From Gonatopus flavifemur (Eukaryota > Arthropoda > Insecta > Hymenoptera > Dryinidae): a DNA stretch of 64,000 bases. Positions 54,429 through 64,000 of this stretch are shown here, piece by piece. Position 1 is the stretch's first letter. Each line of letters begins with the position of its first letter. Under the pieces are notes generated by a model. That model did not search any database. It worked only from the letters and a program-made list of their open reading frames with translations, and was not told the DNA's origin. The stretch lies in contig JAFFJZ010000004.1 of the NCBI GenBank assembly GCA_018340375.1, positions 44,804,001-44,868,000 on the forward strand, written 5' to 3'. The translations under genes and the position numbers were made by a program.

Positions 54429-57066
54429 GTGGATTCTGTGGTTAATCACGAAATTGAAATTCAGTTTTCATCCGCAGACTGCTGGGACAAATCGGGATCA
54501 CTATGTGTGGCTGACCTTGACCTATCAGTGTATGTGCTGGTGCTGCTGAAATTAACTAATGCTATCCCTTCTGCTCGGGTCCCTGATATTAACTCGACAT
54601 CTTTGGCAAACATTCACCCGGCTGATCCAGATTGGATTCGTCCGCTAGAAGTTGGCATGATTCTTGGAGCGGACTTATATGGACGGATTCTTCGAACTGA
54701 TTCACTTTCAATATCAAATACTGAGCTCACGGCTCAAAATACTGCATTCGGTTGGGTATTGTCTGGTTCTACCAAATCTCAATCTCCTCCTTTGTCTCCT
54801 TCATCTCTTTCGCTTCATTTCTTACACTGCGTTTCTGACAGTGATCTTTTACAGACTATGGAGGGATTTTGGAATGTGGAGGAGGTGCCTTCCGTAGGCA
54901 AACTGCAGCAGTCAGATGACGTTTGGTGCGAAGAATATTATGAAGAGACGACCTCGAGAGATGATTCTGGCCGCTATATAGTCCGGCTGCCTTGCAAACC
55001 CGGCACGCACAACGCAACGAATCGCCGCGTCATCTTACACCAACTCAACCCGACGGCTGCAGCGAGACTCTAAGCTCTTTGCTCAATATTCATGTCCGAT
55101 TCCTTGGACTGAGGCCACATGAGTATCGTCTAAGATGTTGAGGGCACTTCGAACAACGCCTGGTTCTTGCCTCATCACCCTGTTATATCAAGTTTCAACT
55201 CTCATAGGGAGGTGAGTTGTTTTCGATGCTTCTCATCGTTTGAGTGATGGATATTCACTTAACGACTTCTTATATTCTGGTCCTGTTTTATAGGAGGATC
55301 TTTTTCTTCTTCTCCTAGGTTGAAGACGTTATTCGTATGTCGTCTGTGTTGACATTGTCAAGATGCCCAGCAAATTCTTGTTCATTCATCCGATCAGGAT
55401 CTTCAGAGAACTATCTGTAAAGATTCTGATGGGTCCTCAGCGGAATACCGTTCAATAACGGTTGCGTAGGGGACGAAACCCGCCCCATATCTGTCAATCC
55501 GAACTCTTCACCAATTAGCAGCCGACGGAGGTCATCGGTTCCTTCTTGGCTCCCGAGCTCTTATCCATGAATCGTACGTGGATGATATTCTTCCTGGTGT
55601 GGATGATTTGCAAACGGGTATCAGAGTTTGAGATCAACTCGTTGAGTTGCTCAAGTCAGGATGTTTTTCATTAGATAAATGGTCAGCGAACTATTCGTTC
55701 CTTCTGCCTGCTTCATCCTTTCCCAATCCTTCTCAGACCATCCATGATCTCCGCTCCGATTTGCAGGGACCAGTTAAAACTCTGGGTATTATCTGGATTC
55801 TTTCAGAAGACGCGTTCACCTTCGCTGTTCCCGAGAAATTTTCGATGCTCAACTCTGACGAATATCGTCAACCGACCAAGCAAATCGTTCCAGCTTGTGT
55901 TTCACGAATTTTCGATCCGCTGAGATGGATATGACCTGTTAGCATTATTGCTAACATTCTCATACAAGATCTTTGGTTGTTACGGCTAGACTGGGATTCT
56001 TCGCTTTCTCTTCACTTACAGGAACATTGGAGGAAATTCGTTAGTTCGCTATCAGGGCTAACTTCTATTTGGATTCCCCGATGGATTCAATTTCCTTCCA
56101 CGATTAGAGATGCCCAACTCCACGGTTTCGCCGATGCGTCGAGCAGAGCGTATGCAGCTGCGGTATATCTCCGCATCCTACGGCTATCGGGGCACTTCTT
56201 CACTACACTTCTCACTACAAAAACAAGGGTAGCTCCGTTGAAAATTGTGAGTATCCCACGACTCGAACTCTGCTTTGCTGTATTGTTAGTGCGGCTCCTC
56301 CAGCATCTTCAGCAAATCGAGTTCCTGTCTCCACCTCCAATTACAGCGTGGTTGGATAGCTCTATAGCACTCCATTGAATTCAAAAACATCCTAGTTGCT
56401 GGAATACGTTCGTAGCGAATCGTGTTTCGCTTATTCAGAAATCCATCCAAGAGCTGAATTGGCACCATGTATCCTCGAAAGATAACCCGGCCGATTTGGG
56501 GACTAGAGGTTGTTCTCCTCTCGATTTTCAAACTCCTGATCTCTGATGGCATGGGCCATCTTGGCTTCAAAGTTCATCATCGGTGATCAACGGCTGACAT
56601 TCAAGGAGTTATCTACTGTTCTCATGCAGATTAGGTCTTGTCTGATTTCAAGGCCTCTATGTCCATTAACTTCAAATCCCGTTGATCTCTCGATTCTTTC
56701 ACCCAGTCACTTCTTGACTGGGACACCTCTGGTTCCCGTTCCAGAACCCCTTTTGAACGAAGCCCAAGGAAACTACCTCTCTCGCTGGCAACTTCTTCAG
56801 CGCATGCAACAGCATTTCTGGTCCCGCTGGTTCGCGGAATACCTCTACCATCTCCAACAACGGTCGGAGTGGCGTTTGATCCAGGATAATTTCCGCATAG
56901 GGCAACTCATACTCGTTCAGGACGAATGTCTACCTCCTTCCAAATGGCTCATGGGCCGTGTCATTCAAACTCACCCTGGTTCTGATGGCCAGGTCCGAGT
57001 AGTTCCAATTTGCACTCTCAAACGCCCAATCGCTAAGCTGAGCGTGCTTTTTTTCCCGATTATGCC
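54429..57066 (+). pseudogene. Second BEL/Pao pol remnant lacking the integrase core
   Basis: Plus-strand pieces in BEL order. The protease-distal region has MILGADLYGRIL and NTAFGWVLSG. A linker holds SGRYIVRLPCKPGTHN. RT pieces near 55500-55930 include QLAADGGHRF, HESYVDDILPG (YVDD) and LGIIWILSEDAFTF. The RNase H part at 55977-56378 has LHGFADASSRAYAAAVY, VSIPRLELCFAVLL and ITAWLDSSIALH. The C-terminal integrase domain at 56546-57066 has LSPSHFLTGTPLVPVPE, NYLSRWQLLQRMQQHFW and HPGSDGQVRVV. The integrase zinc and catalytic core between ~56550 and 56590 are deleted. Several stops and frame changes occur. Diverged from the BEL copy at 37.9-43 kb, and no LTRs were recognised. Confidence 0.85.
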
Positions 57067-57938
57067 GCTCACTCCTCTTTTCATGGCGGGCGGAATCCGA
57101 CTTCTCAAAAAACTTGGTGGTGGCAGAACTTCCATCATACGATACTTGAAACTAAATTCATAAGACGAAGGATTGATATTCGAATCGTTCATCGAAACCA
57201 ATGTTGATAAAATATCACCCTAGTGTCAATCATTTCTCTCCAACATGACCCTGGTGCTGATCATTTCTCTCCAAGGTTTGCTTCCTTACAGTCCATAGAT
57301 CTATTGACAGGGAATCACAAAAAATAGTTCCGTACAAGAAGTCTGTTTACAGAGTTGCTATGATTCTTACCGTCAGAAATATGATTGATATCAGATTTTT
57401 GTATCGGCTTCTAAGGTTAGAATCACAACATATTCAGGAGGATCTGAGCGTCATCATCTAAGTACATTGGTGGAGAATGGTTACGTCTATACGATAGAAA
57501 AAGAAGGGTCAGAACAAATGGTGGTGTGCAATGAGAAGATACAAACTCACCGACGGAGCACGGTTTTTCCCGATCGAATTACTCACAGCTGGGGTCATAA
57601 AAGAATTTGAAATTTTCACGGGAGATTTTCTAAGACTTCCTCTATGTCTGTACAGAACCCGGACTTTGAATTTTGGCAATACCTTGCTTCGAAGATCTTC
57701 TGTTCCAGAACTCAAAATTTGGGCTGTATACGGACGGAGAGGGAGGTCCGAGGAATCTCTCCTGGAAATCCCAGATTGTTTTGTCTGGTGGATTTAGGAT
57801 GATTTGACCGAGAGAGGCCGTACTCGTTCGGTAAGCTGGTATCCACTAGTGACGGAGGTTTCCAGGTAGGCGGACTTGTACGATGTCCCTACTTAGTTAC
57901 CGACCGTGGGAATTTGAGGGCTTGTGATATTTTACCAA
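57067..57938. other. No gene recognised
   Basis: Follows the BEL remnant. A tandem-like pair TCATTTCTCTCCAA(C/G) occurs near 57227 and 57263. May include BEL 3' sequence, not provable here. Confidence 0.4.
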
Positions 57939-60438
57939 CAGGATGAAATGGATCATTGTGACTTTGACCTGAAATTGAGTTCTAGGGACTAGGAATATCT
58001 TTGACCTGGATAGTTCAAGATTTGGTGACGGAGATCACTTCGGCCTACATAAAGGATCACGAATCTCCCCTCTGTAGATGAAAAGAATTTTCATGCTCGA
58101 GCAAGGTTCCCCCAAAGGCCAGAGATATTATCGAGAAAAATGGTTGTGTCACCCTCAAACTGAACCCTAAGAGTCATCAGACCACTCTATCAGCGTCGAA
58201 GACAGTGGTCCACGGAGATTTGTGGAGATCCAATCCATATTCCGCGGGTTATTCGAGTCTACGATGTCATCTGTACTCTCACGCGGGAAAGTCCAAAATA
58301 TTATTCGAGAAAAGTGTTGTGTTGACCTCAAGCCGAATTTTGGAAGTCATGGGGCCGCTCCATCAGCTTTGAAAGACCATTGTCTACTACTATTCCTCTG
58401 AATGAGAGTGGTTCGCAGTTTATTCCCTAACTCTGAGAGGCGGTCCGACCCCCACGGGAAGAAGCGAGGAATATTCATACGTGAAACTATTGTTCAGATC
58501 TGATACTCAATCATCATACACCTAAGAACCCAGTATCAGATTCGGAGGACGGTTGTTCAGCACGATTTGTGGAGATCGAATCCATATACCGCAATTCCTT
58601 CGAGTCTAATACGTCATAGGTTTTCCTATGCGAAGAGGCCCGAAAAATAATGCGAGGAAAGTGTCGTGTTGAACTCACACCGGATTTCGGGAGTCATGAG
58701 ACTGCTCCATCAGCTCCGGAAGACTGTTGTCTAGCATGATTCCTTCAGAACATAGTGATTTGCGACTTATTCCGTGACTCTGAGAGGCTGCTAGCACCCC
58801 CACTGGAGAAGGCTCGAAGTATCCACACGTGAAACTATTGTTCACACCCCATAATCAAGTATCAGGCTCGTGAGAACACTGTATCAGCTTCTGAAGACCG
58901 TGTTTCAGCATGACTTGAGGTGGTCGAATCCATATATCGCGAATCCTTCAAGTCTACCACGTCGCCTGGTCTCTCCCCGAAATATTATTCGGAAAAAGTG
59001 TTACGTCATCTTCCAACTGAATTTTACTAGTCATGATATCACTTCATCAGTTTTGGAAGGCTGTTGTCTGGCACAATTTTTTTTATGACAGTGGTTCGTG
59101 AGTTATCCTCTGACCATCAGAGGACGCCTGGACCCTCACGGACAGAGGCCCGGAATATTCATACCAGGAATTATTGTGTATACCCCATACTCAATCATCA
59201 AGCACATTAGAAGCTTGTGCGGAGTTTTAAGTGGCTTGATAATTCAGTATGCGGTTTGCACAATCAATTCACGTGTGAATATTTTGGGCTTCCTCCCATG
59301 GGGGTCCGGGCAGCCTCTCAGAATCAGGCTTGATAATTGAGTATGGGGTAAACACAATAATTCCTGGTACCAAGATTCTGGGCCTTTTCACGTGGAGGTC
59401 CGGGTGACCTCTCAGCGTCAGGGAATAAGCTGCAAATCACTTTGATCCGAAGAAATCGTGCTGAACAACGCACTCCCGAACGTGATGGAGCGGTCTCAAT
59501 ACTCTCGGAATTCAGTTTGACGTCGACACAACCCATTTCTCGGATAATTCTTTGGGCCTCTCCGCGTTGGAGAACAGGTGACGTTGTAGACTTGAGGGGA
59601 TCTCTGTATATAGATTCGATCTTCACAAATCTCCCTGGACAACTGTCTTCCGAAGCTGATACGGGAATCTCATGTGCATGACAATTGAGTATGGGGCTGC
59701 ACAATTATTCCACGTATGAATATTCTGAGTCTTCTCCTCTTGGGGGTTCAGGCGGGCTCACAGAGTCAGGGAATCAGCCACGAACCATTTTCATCCAAAG
59801 AAATCGTACTCGACAACGTTCACCCGAAGCTTCAGGATACAGTTCGAGATGGACACACCACTTTTCTTGAATAATATTTTCAGCCTTCTCGCGTGAAAGA
59901 ACAGACTACGTCGAGGAAATCGCGCTATATAGATTCGCTCTCCACAAATCTCCCTGGACCACTATTTTCCGAAGCTGATACGGGGTTTTAACGTGCATGA
60001 TGATTGAATGTGGAGTCTGCACAATAATTTGACGTAGGAATACTTTTCATACCCAGAGTCAGAGAATGACCCGCAAATCACTGTTATCAAAAGGGAACGT
60101 GCTAGAAAACGTCCTTCCAAAGCTGATGGAGTGGTATAATGACTTTCAGGATTTAGTTTGAGGGTGACTCAACACTTCTGCTCGATCATATCCTTGGCCT
60201 TCTCGCGTGGCAGAACAGGCGACGTCTTTCACCTGAGGGAATCGCTGCAAATGTTCCTTATTCAGGCAAACCCAGCTCGAGTATCAAAATCCTGTTCATA
60301 TACAGAGGGGAGATCCGTGATTCTGTATGTAGGCCGAAGTGATCTCCGTCACCAACTCTTGGATTACTCAGGTCAAAAATATTCCCAGTTCTCAGGAGTC
60401 AATTTCAGTCAAAAGTAACAATGATCCATTTCATCCTG
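57939..60438. mobile_element. 2.5-kb foldback element whose arms are ~345-bp tandem repeats
   Basis: Outer ends pair as CAGGATGAAATGGATCATTG and CAATGATCCATTTCATCCTG, and GGAGATCACTTCGGCCTACA pairs with its complement at 60328-60347. The left arm holds three copies of a unit marked by TGTGGAGATC(C/G)AATCCATAT at about 58217, 58567 and 58911. The right arm holds the complement units marked by CTCCCTGGAC(A/C)ACT at about 59628 and 59960. The centre lies near 59200. This architecture resembles Drosophila FB and Galileo elements. No transposase is encoded. Copies within the arms have diverged substantially. Confidence 0.82.
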
Positions 60439-60626
60439 CGATATTTCCGTAATATTTCATAACCGCGCAGATTAATTGCAGTAATATTGCAGTAATACCA
60501 CAGCTATATTGTAATATCACGTCAATATTACAGCAATATTTCAGTGATGTCACAGTAATATTTCACACCTGTCGATATTATATATTTTAGTAATATTGTG
60601 GCAATATTTCAAGGAGACACTCATTG
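60439..60626. repeat. AATATT-word array
   Basis: Repeated GTAATATT / AATATTGC / CAATATT words over ~190 bases, largely self-complementary, immediately beyond the foldback element. May be a degraded MITE. Confidence 0.65.
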
Positions 60627-61529
60627 CACGCAGTTGAAAATGTAACAGTATATGAACTCGACAAACATTTCCTCGGTAAGAATTATCTGAACTGAATTCA
60701 TGAATGTATCTGAAGTTTTCAGGGAATAATCGTTGATACTTCATTTGCGATACAAAGCCCAGATTTACAAATTTCAAAAAATCCTTTTCCAACATCTGTG
60801 AGAAAGTTTGGAATTCAAAATTTGGATTCCGCACTGCGATAAAGTACTGAAGATCATTTCTTGAAAATTTCATGAATTTCTATGAATTTAGTTCAGAGAA
60901 TTCTTACCAAGAGAATATTTGCTCAGAGGGTCCACTGGTATCCCTTCACAGCATGTGGTACCAATACCAGGACCTTAGCCATTTCATTTACAACAAACTG
61001 GATAGAATCAATTCAATAGAATCAAAATATCTCTCCGTACACAGTCATTTTCAAAATTTATTGAAGAACTGCTGTACAGCGTTATTTTGATTTTATTAAG
61101 AGATTTTTTGAATGTTATAAACAAAATAGCTAGCGTCTCGGCCCTAGCAGCCCTCTAAGTGAATTGTTCATGTGAGATTCCTAGAATATTTTCCACAAGT
61201 TTTAGAATATCGCTCTGTGAAGTATTTCTTTGCAGTCATATACGTATTCAACGATTGAGGCATAGAACAATATTCTGAGAATGAATTGCGAGGTATTCGA
61301 AAAGTCTCGTGTGATCAATTTGGTTAATATCAAGGTGCTATATCACTCTCACCATCGTATCCTTTCCAAGAAATACGAGCGGCAGTGTTCCTAGACAAAT
61401 GTTATTTGAAACTTGAAGAAAAACGAAACATTGTGATTAAGTGAGATAGTTCTTCATTTTGCCACTACGAAATTCAAGTAGTCTGAGGCAAAAGGAGTCG
61501 TGAATTCGAATGAGATGTTGGGAATACTA
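60627..61529. other. No gene recognised
   Basis: A 107-codon minus-strand frame (60550-60873) has no motif and overlaps the AATATT array, so I do not call it. Weak inverted similarity exists between 60668-60700 and 60876-60905 (GTAAGAATT...CTGAACT). Confidence 0.45.
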
Positions 61530-61792
61530 CACTGAAAAAAAAATGGTTGCATCAACTACTTGAATAGTCGATTTTCGACCATCTACTTGAGTAGTCACTG
61601 CAGCTACTTAGCAGTCAGGACAAGTGACTCAATAGTTGCACTAACTAACGTAAATACCTGAGGTATTTTGAATTAATTGAGACAGCTCACGTGTTACTTG
61701 TCCTAACTACTGAGTAGCTGCAGCAACTACTCAAGTAGATGGTCGAAAATCGACTATTTAAGTAGTTGCCGCTACTATCCTTTTTTTCCGTG
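61530..61792. mobile_element. 263-bp TA-flanked MITE
   Basis: CACTGAAAAAAAAATGG at the left, TTTTTTTCCGTG at the right, TA on both sides. Arms of ~100 bp share GTCGATTTTCGACCATCTAC and its complement, plus repeated ACTACT words. Confidence 0.87.
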
Positions 61793-63059
61793 TAGTCTAA
61801 AGTGCCGAAAAACAAAATTACAACCGTATAATGAAACGGAATATCAATATAGAGAAGTTATTCATCATTGAAACTTTATTTGAATAGAAAAATTGGAAAC
61901 TGACCTAAACGTTATTTCCGCCAACTGGTGGCAAAAATCAAAGTATGTCAGAGCTTACATCGAAAATTCTCCACACAGAGAAGAAAACCCACCTATTCTT
62001 CTCACATCGTGGTATGGGCCCATTAACGGCGGCAGGATGAGATTTTTACATCTTGTAGGTCACGATCTGAATAAGTTTTAGACATATAAAAACATATGAT
62101 CGGCACGGAAAATTTCAGAATCAATTGCAGTTTAATCGAAAAATTAAGACTTTTTGTTGATTCCTGATTTAGTCATGGTTACACTTGTGAGGGGGAGGAG
62201 GGCGTTTCAACGAGTAACATTAGGAATAGCCCCTTTTGGAAACTCGGGAAACTTCGAGTCGAGTGGTCGGAAAATTTCACTGAAAATTACTGAAATTTCC
62301 AGTAATTCCCAATGAAGAATTTCTCAGAATTGTTCACAGCCTTCAGAGAGTTCAGGTGGTTTTCAGAAGAATCCAGAGTTTTTGGGAAATGTTGATGAAT
62401 ATTTAGGAAAATTTGGAGTAGAAAAACGTGCCCAAAAAGTGCCAGTTTTCGAGAATTTCCCAAGATTTGAATAGGTTCGCAGAATTTTGTAGTAAAATTC
62501 AGGGAAATTTCCAGATATTTTCACACGGGAAAAAATTAATTGGCATAATTATTTAATTTGTGAGCGTATGTGGACCCGTTTCTTTCCGTGGAAATAACAA
62601 ATCAATTCATTGATCCAACCAATTAAAAATAATTCACTAAAAAAATCAGTTAAACCAACGGAAGAAAATGTTATTGTCACGAAAAAAATGGGTTCATATG
62701 CGCTTGCAAGATGAATAGTCATTCCAACGAATTTTTTCCCCCGTGCAGGAAAACTGTTCCCACCAGGGAGCACGAGGAACGGTGATTTTTTATGCAAGAA
62801 TTCCGTTCTGTGAACGTCAATGGGTTGAATGAATACGTAATATTACGTTATAAACACTTTGAAAACATGAACTCGAAAGAATAGATTCCACAGTAAATCC
62901 TAATGCATATATGGGAAATAATTCAAGCTGTCGTTTGTATGACGATGTTGGGACCACGGAGATGCGACGAGGTGTGCTTTTAGGGAACCGACGCACAGTG
63001 AGATGGAACACGAAAAAGACGTAAAAAACTATAAGGAGTTGTCATGTTTGGTTTAAATT
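61793..63059. other. No gene recognised
   Basis: AT-rich; GAATTTCC/GGAAATTT words are frequent at 62270-62530. No supportable coding. Confidence 0.45.
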
Positions 63060-63450
63060 CAGTACACAGGGGCTTTCGGGGTCGCTGATTACGAATCCGT
63101 TGTGGAAATTCCAGAATTCAAAATGGCGGCCGAAAGTCCCCAAATTACACGGATTTCTTCCAAACTTGGTATTCGGGGGTTTTTGGGGTCGCTGATTACG
63201 AATCCGTTGTCGGAATTCCGGAATTCAAAATAGCAGATTGAATATGGTGGCCGAAACTCCCCAAATTCCACGGGTTTCTCTCAAACTTGGCATTGAGGGT
63301 TTTTTGGGGTTGCTGATTACGAATCCGTTGTCGGAATCACAGAATTCGAAATGGCGGCCGAAACTCCCCAAATTCCACGGATTTCTTTCAAACTTGGTAT
63401 TCAGGGTTTTTAAGGGTCACCGATTACGAATTAGTAATCAAAATTCCACA
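63060..63450 (+). repeat. Tandem array related to Transib subterminal repeats
   Basis: (G/T)CTGATTACGAATCCGTTGT recurs at 63086, 63193 and 63315, with a degraded unit at 63421 (spacing 106-122). Units share AATGGCGGCCGAAA and CAAACTTGGTATTC. Clearly related to 32536-33070 but more diverged. No Transib terminus was found beside it. Confidence 0.82.
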
Positions 63451-63636
63451 ATTAAAAATCGCCAAACCATTATGGTCAACCAATATTCTGAAATCCATCG
63501 GCTTCCTTTCAAACTCTGCCAGAATGGGATGAATCGAGAAATGAGTGTAAAAAATATGTTCTCAAGAACTGATGTACTGCACCATCCATAATTTGTACTG
63601 AGAGAAACAGAAAAAAGAAATTACAGTTTGCATTGT

Positions 63637-63779
63637 AATTTTTGGCGTTATATCTACTGTTTTGTGAATATAGCAGAGAAAACTGTGATGTTTCATATGA
63701 TAATGCATTATTCCATGATATGAAACATCACAGTTTTCTCTGTTATATTCGCAAAACAGTTGTTATAAAGCCAAAAATT
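63637..63779. repeat. 143-bp palindrome
   Basis: Arms of ~65 bases (AATTTTTGGCGTTATA...; AACTGTGATGTTTCATAT and complement) around a 15-base centre. Very high arm identity. Confidence 0.85.
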
Positions 63780-64000
63780 CTCTTTCATTTTTCTCAATGT
63801 GGTGCACATCACATTTCTGTATCATGTAGTATGAATCTATAGTAATCTGTATTATATTTTCAGTATTCATCACTTTCCTGTGATTTTATAGATCAATTTG
63901 AACAACAAGAAGTTACAATAACATGTTCGACGATATAAATCATGATAAATGATGAATAAAATATTCTGAATAATCAAATAGGAAAATTCATAACATTCCT

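Noticed and set aside
60550..60873. 107-codon minus-strand frame
   Set aside because: Overlaps the AATATT array and shows no recognisable domain.
62993..62999. CACAGTG heptamer near the array at 63.06 kb, as a possible second Transib end
   Set aside because: The following bases do not match the 29-bp Transib end, no inverted partner or GC-rich pentamer duplication is visible, and a 7-mer occurs by chance.
1..64000. CRISPR arrays, bacterial operons, tRNA or rRNA genes
   Set aside because: Repeats are palindromic TE structures or tandem units without regular unique spacers; eukaryotic intron and TE content; no cloverleaf or rRNA core recognised by eye. A covariance-model scan would settle the tRNA question.

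Overview
The window looks like arthropod, most probably insect, nuclear DNA. It is AT-rich, intron-bearing and packed with transposable elements (TEs). I see no ordinary host gene and nothing bacterial: no operons, no CRISPR, and no tRNA or rRNA gene that I could recognise. The evidence for an insect-like host is the mix of TE families: Transib, rosa-type (DD41D) mariner, classical mariner (DD34D), P-like transposase, BEL/Pao, Ty3/gypsy and Ty1/copia LTR elements, two non-LTR (LINE) fragments and many TA-flanked foldback MITEs.

Layout. 0-1 kb: tail of a gypsy integrase. 2.8-4.9 kb: rosa-like DNA transposon with ~370-bp terminal inverted repeats (TIRs). 6.1-9.3 kb: C-rich, GC-rich gypsy debris (a CCHC zinc knuckle, then an LTR). 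9.3-10.6 kb: large foldback. 11.7-13.6, 16.9-18.7 and 21.4-23.3 kb: three ~1.85-kb copies of one non-coding long-TIR element; the middle copy sits inside a hAT-type element with a perfect 8-bp target duplication. 14.7-15.3 kb: P-like transposase fragment. 23.3-24.8 kb: LINE reverse transcriptase. 24.7-27.0 kb: second rosa-like copy and an inverted scrap of its 3' end. 27.0-30.0 kb: P-like transposase C-terminus split by a mariner. 31.8-43.9 kb: a minus-strand BEL/Pao retrotransposon whose 3' LTR or adjoining region received a complete Transib element (32448-37736). 43.9-44.4 kb: gypsy LTR plus primer-binding site. 45.7-50.1 kb: 5'-truncated copia with nearly intact ORFs, abutting a LINE endonuclease that is itself split by a MITE of CATATATG words. 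54.4-57.1 kb: second BEL remnant. 57.9-60.4 kb: 2.5-kb foldback whose arms are ~345-bp tandem repeats. 60.4-64 kb: MITEs and a tandem array related to the Transib subterminal repeats.

The most notable feature is the Transib element. It has 29-bp perfect terminal repeats beginning with CACAGTG (the V(D)J recombination heptamer) and a 5-bp GAGCG target duplication. Its intron-containing RAG1-like transposase shows the DDE triad and RAG1-type zinc ligands, and is broken by one nonsense codon and one frameshift. It also carries inverted arrays of ~121-bp subterminal repeats. The second notable feature is the 1.85-kb long-TIR family, in which the two arms of each copy share private variants, implying arm-to-arm sequence homogenisation.

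Nothing here forms a working pathway. The region is a nested TE cluster in which insertion order can be read: LINE before CATATATG-MITE; P-like gene before mariner; BEL before Transib; hAT MITE before long-TIR MITE. Several predicted proteins begin at non-ATG codons because the elements are truncated; I give frame-based limits rather than true starts.
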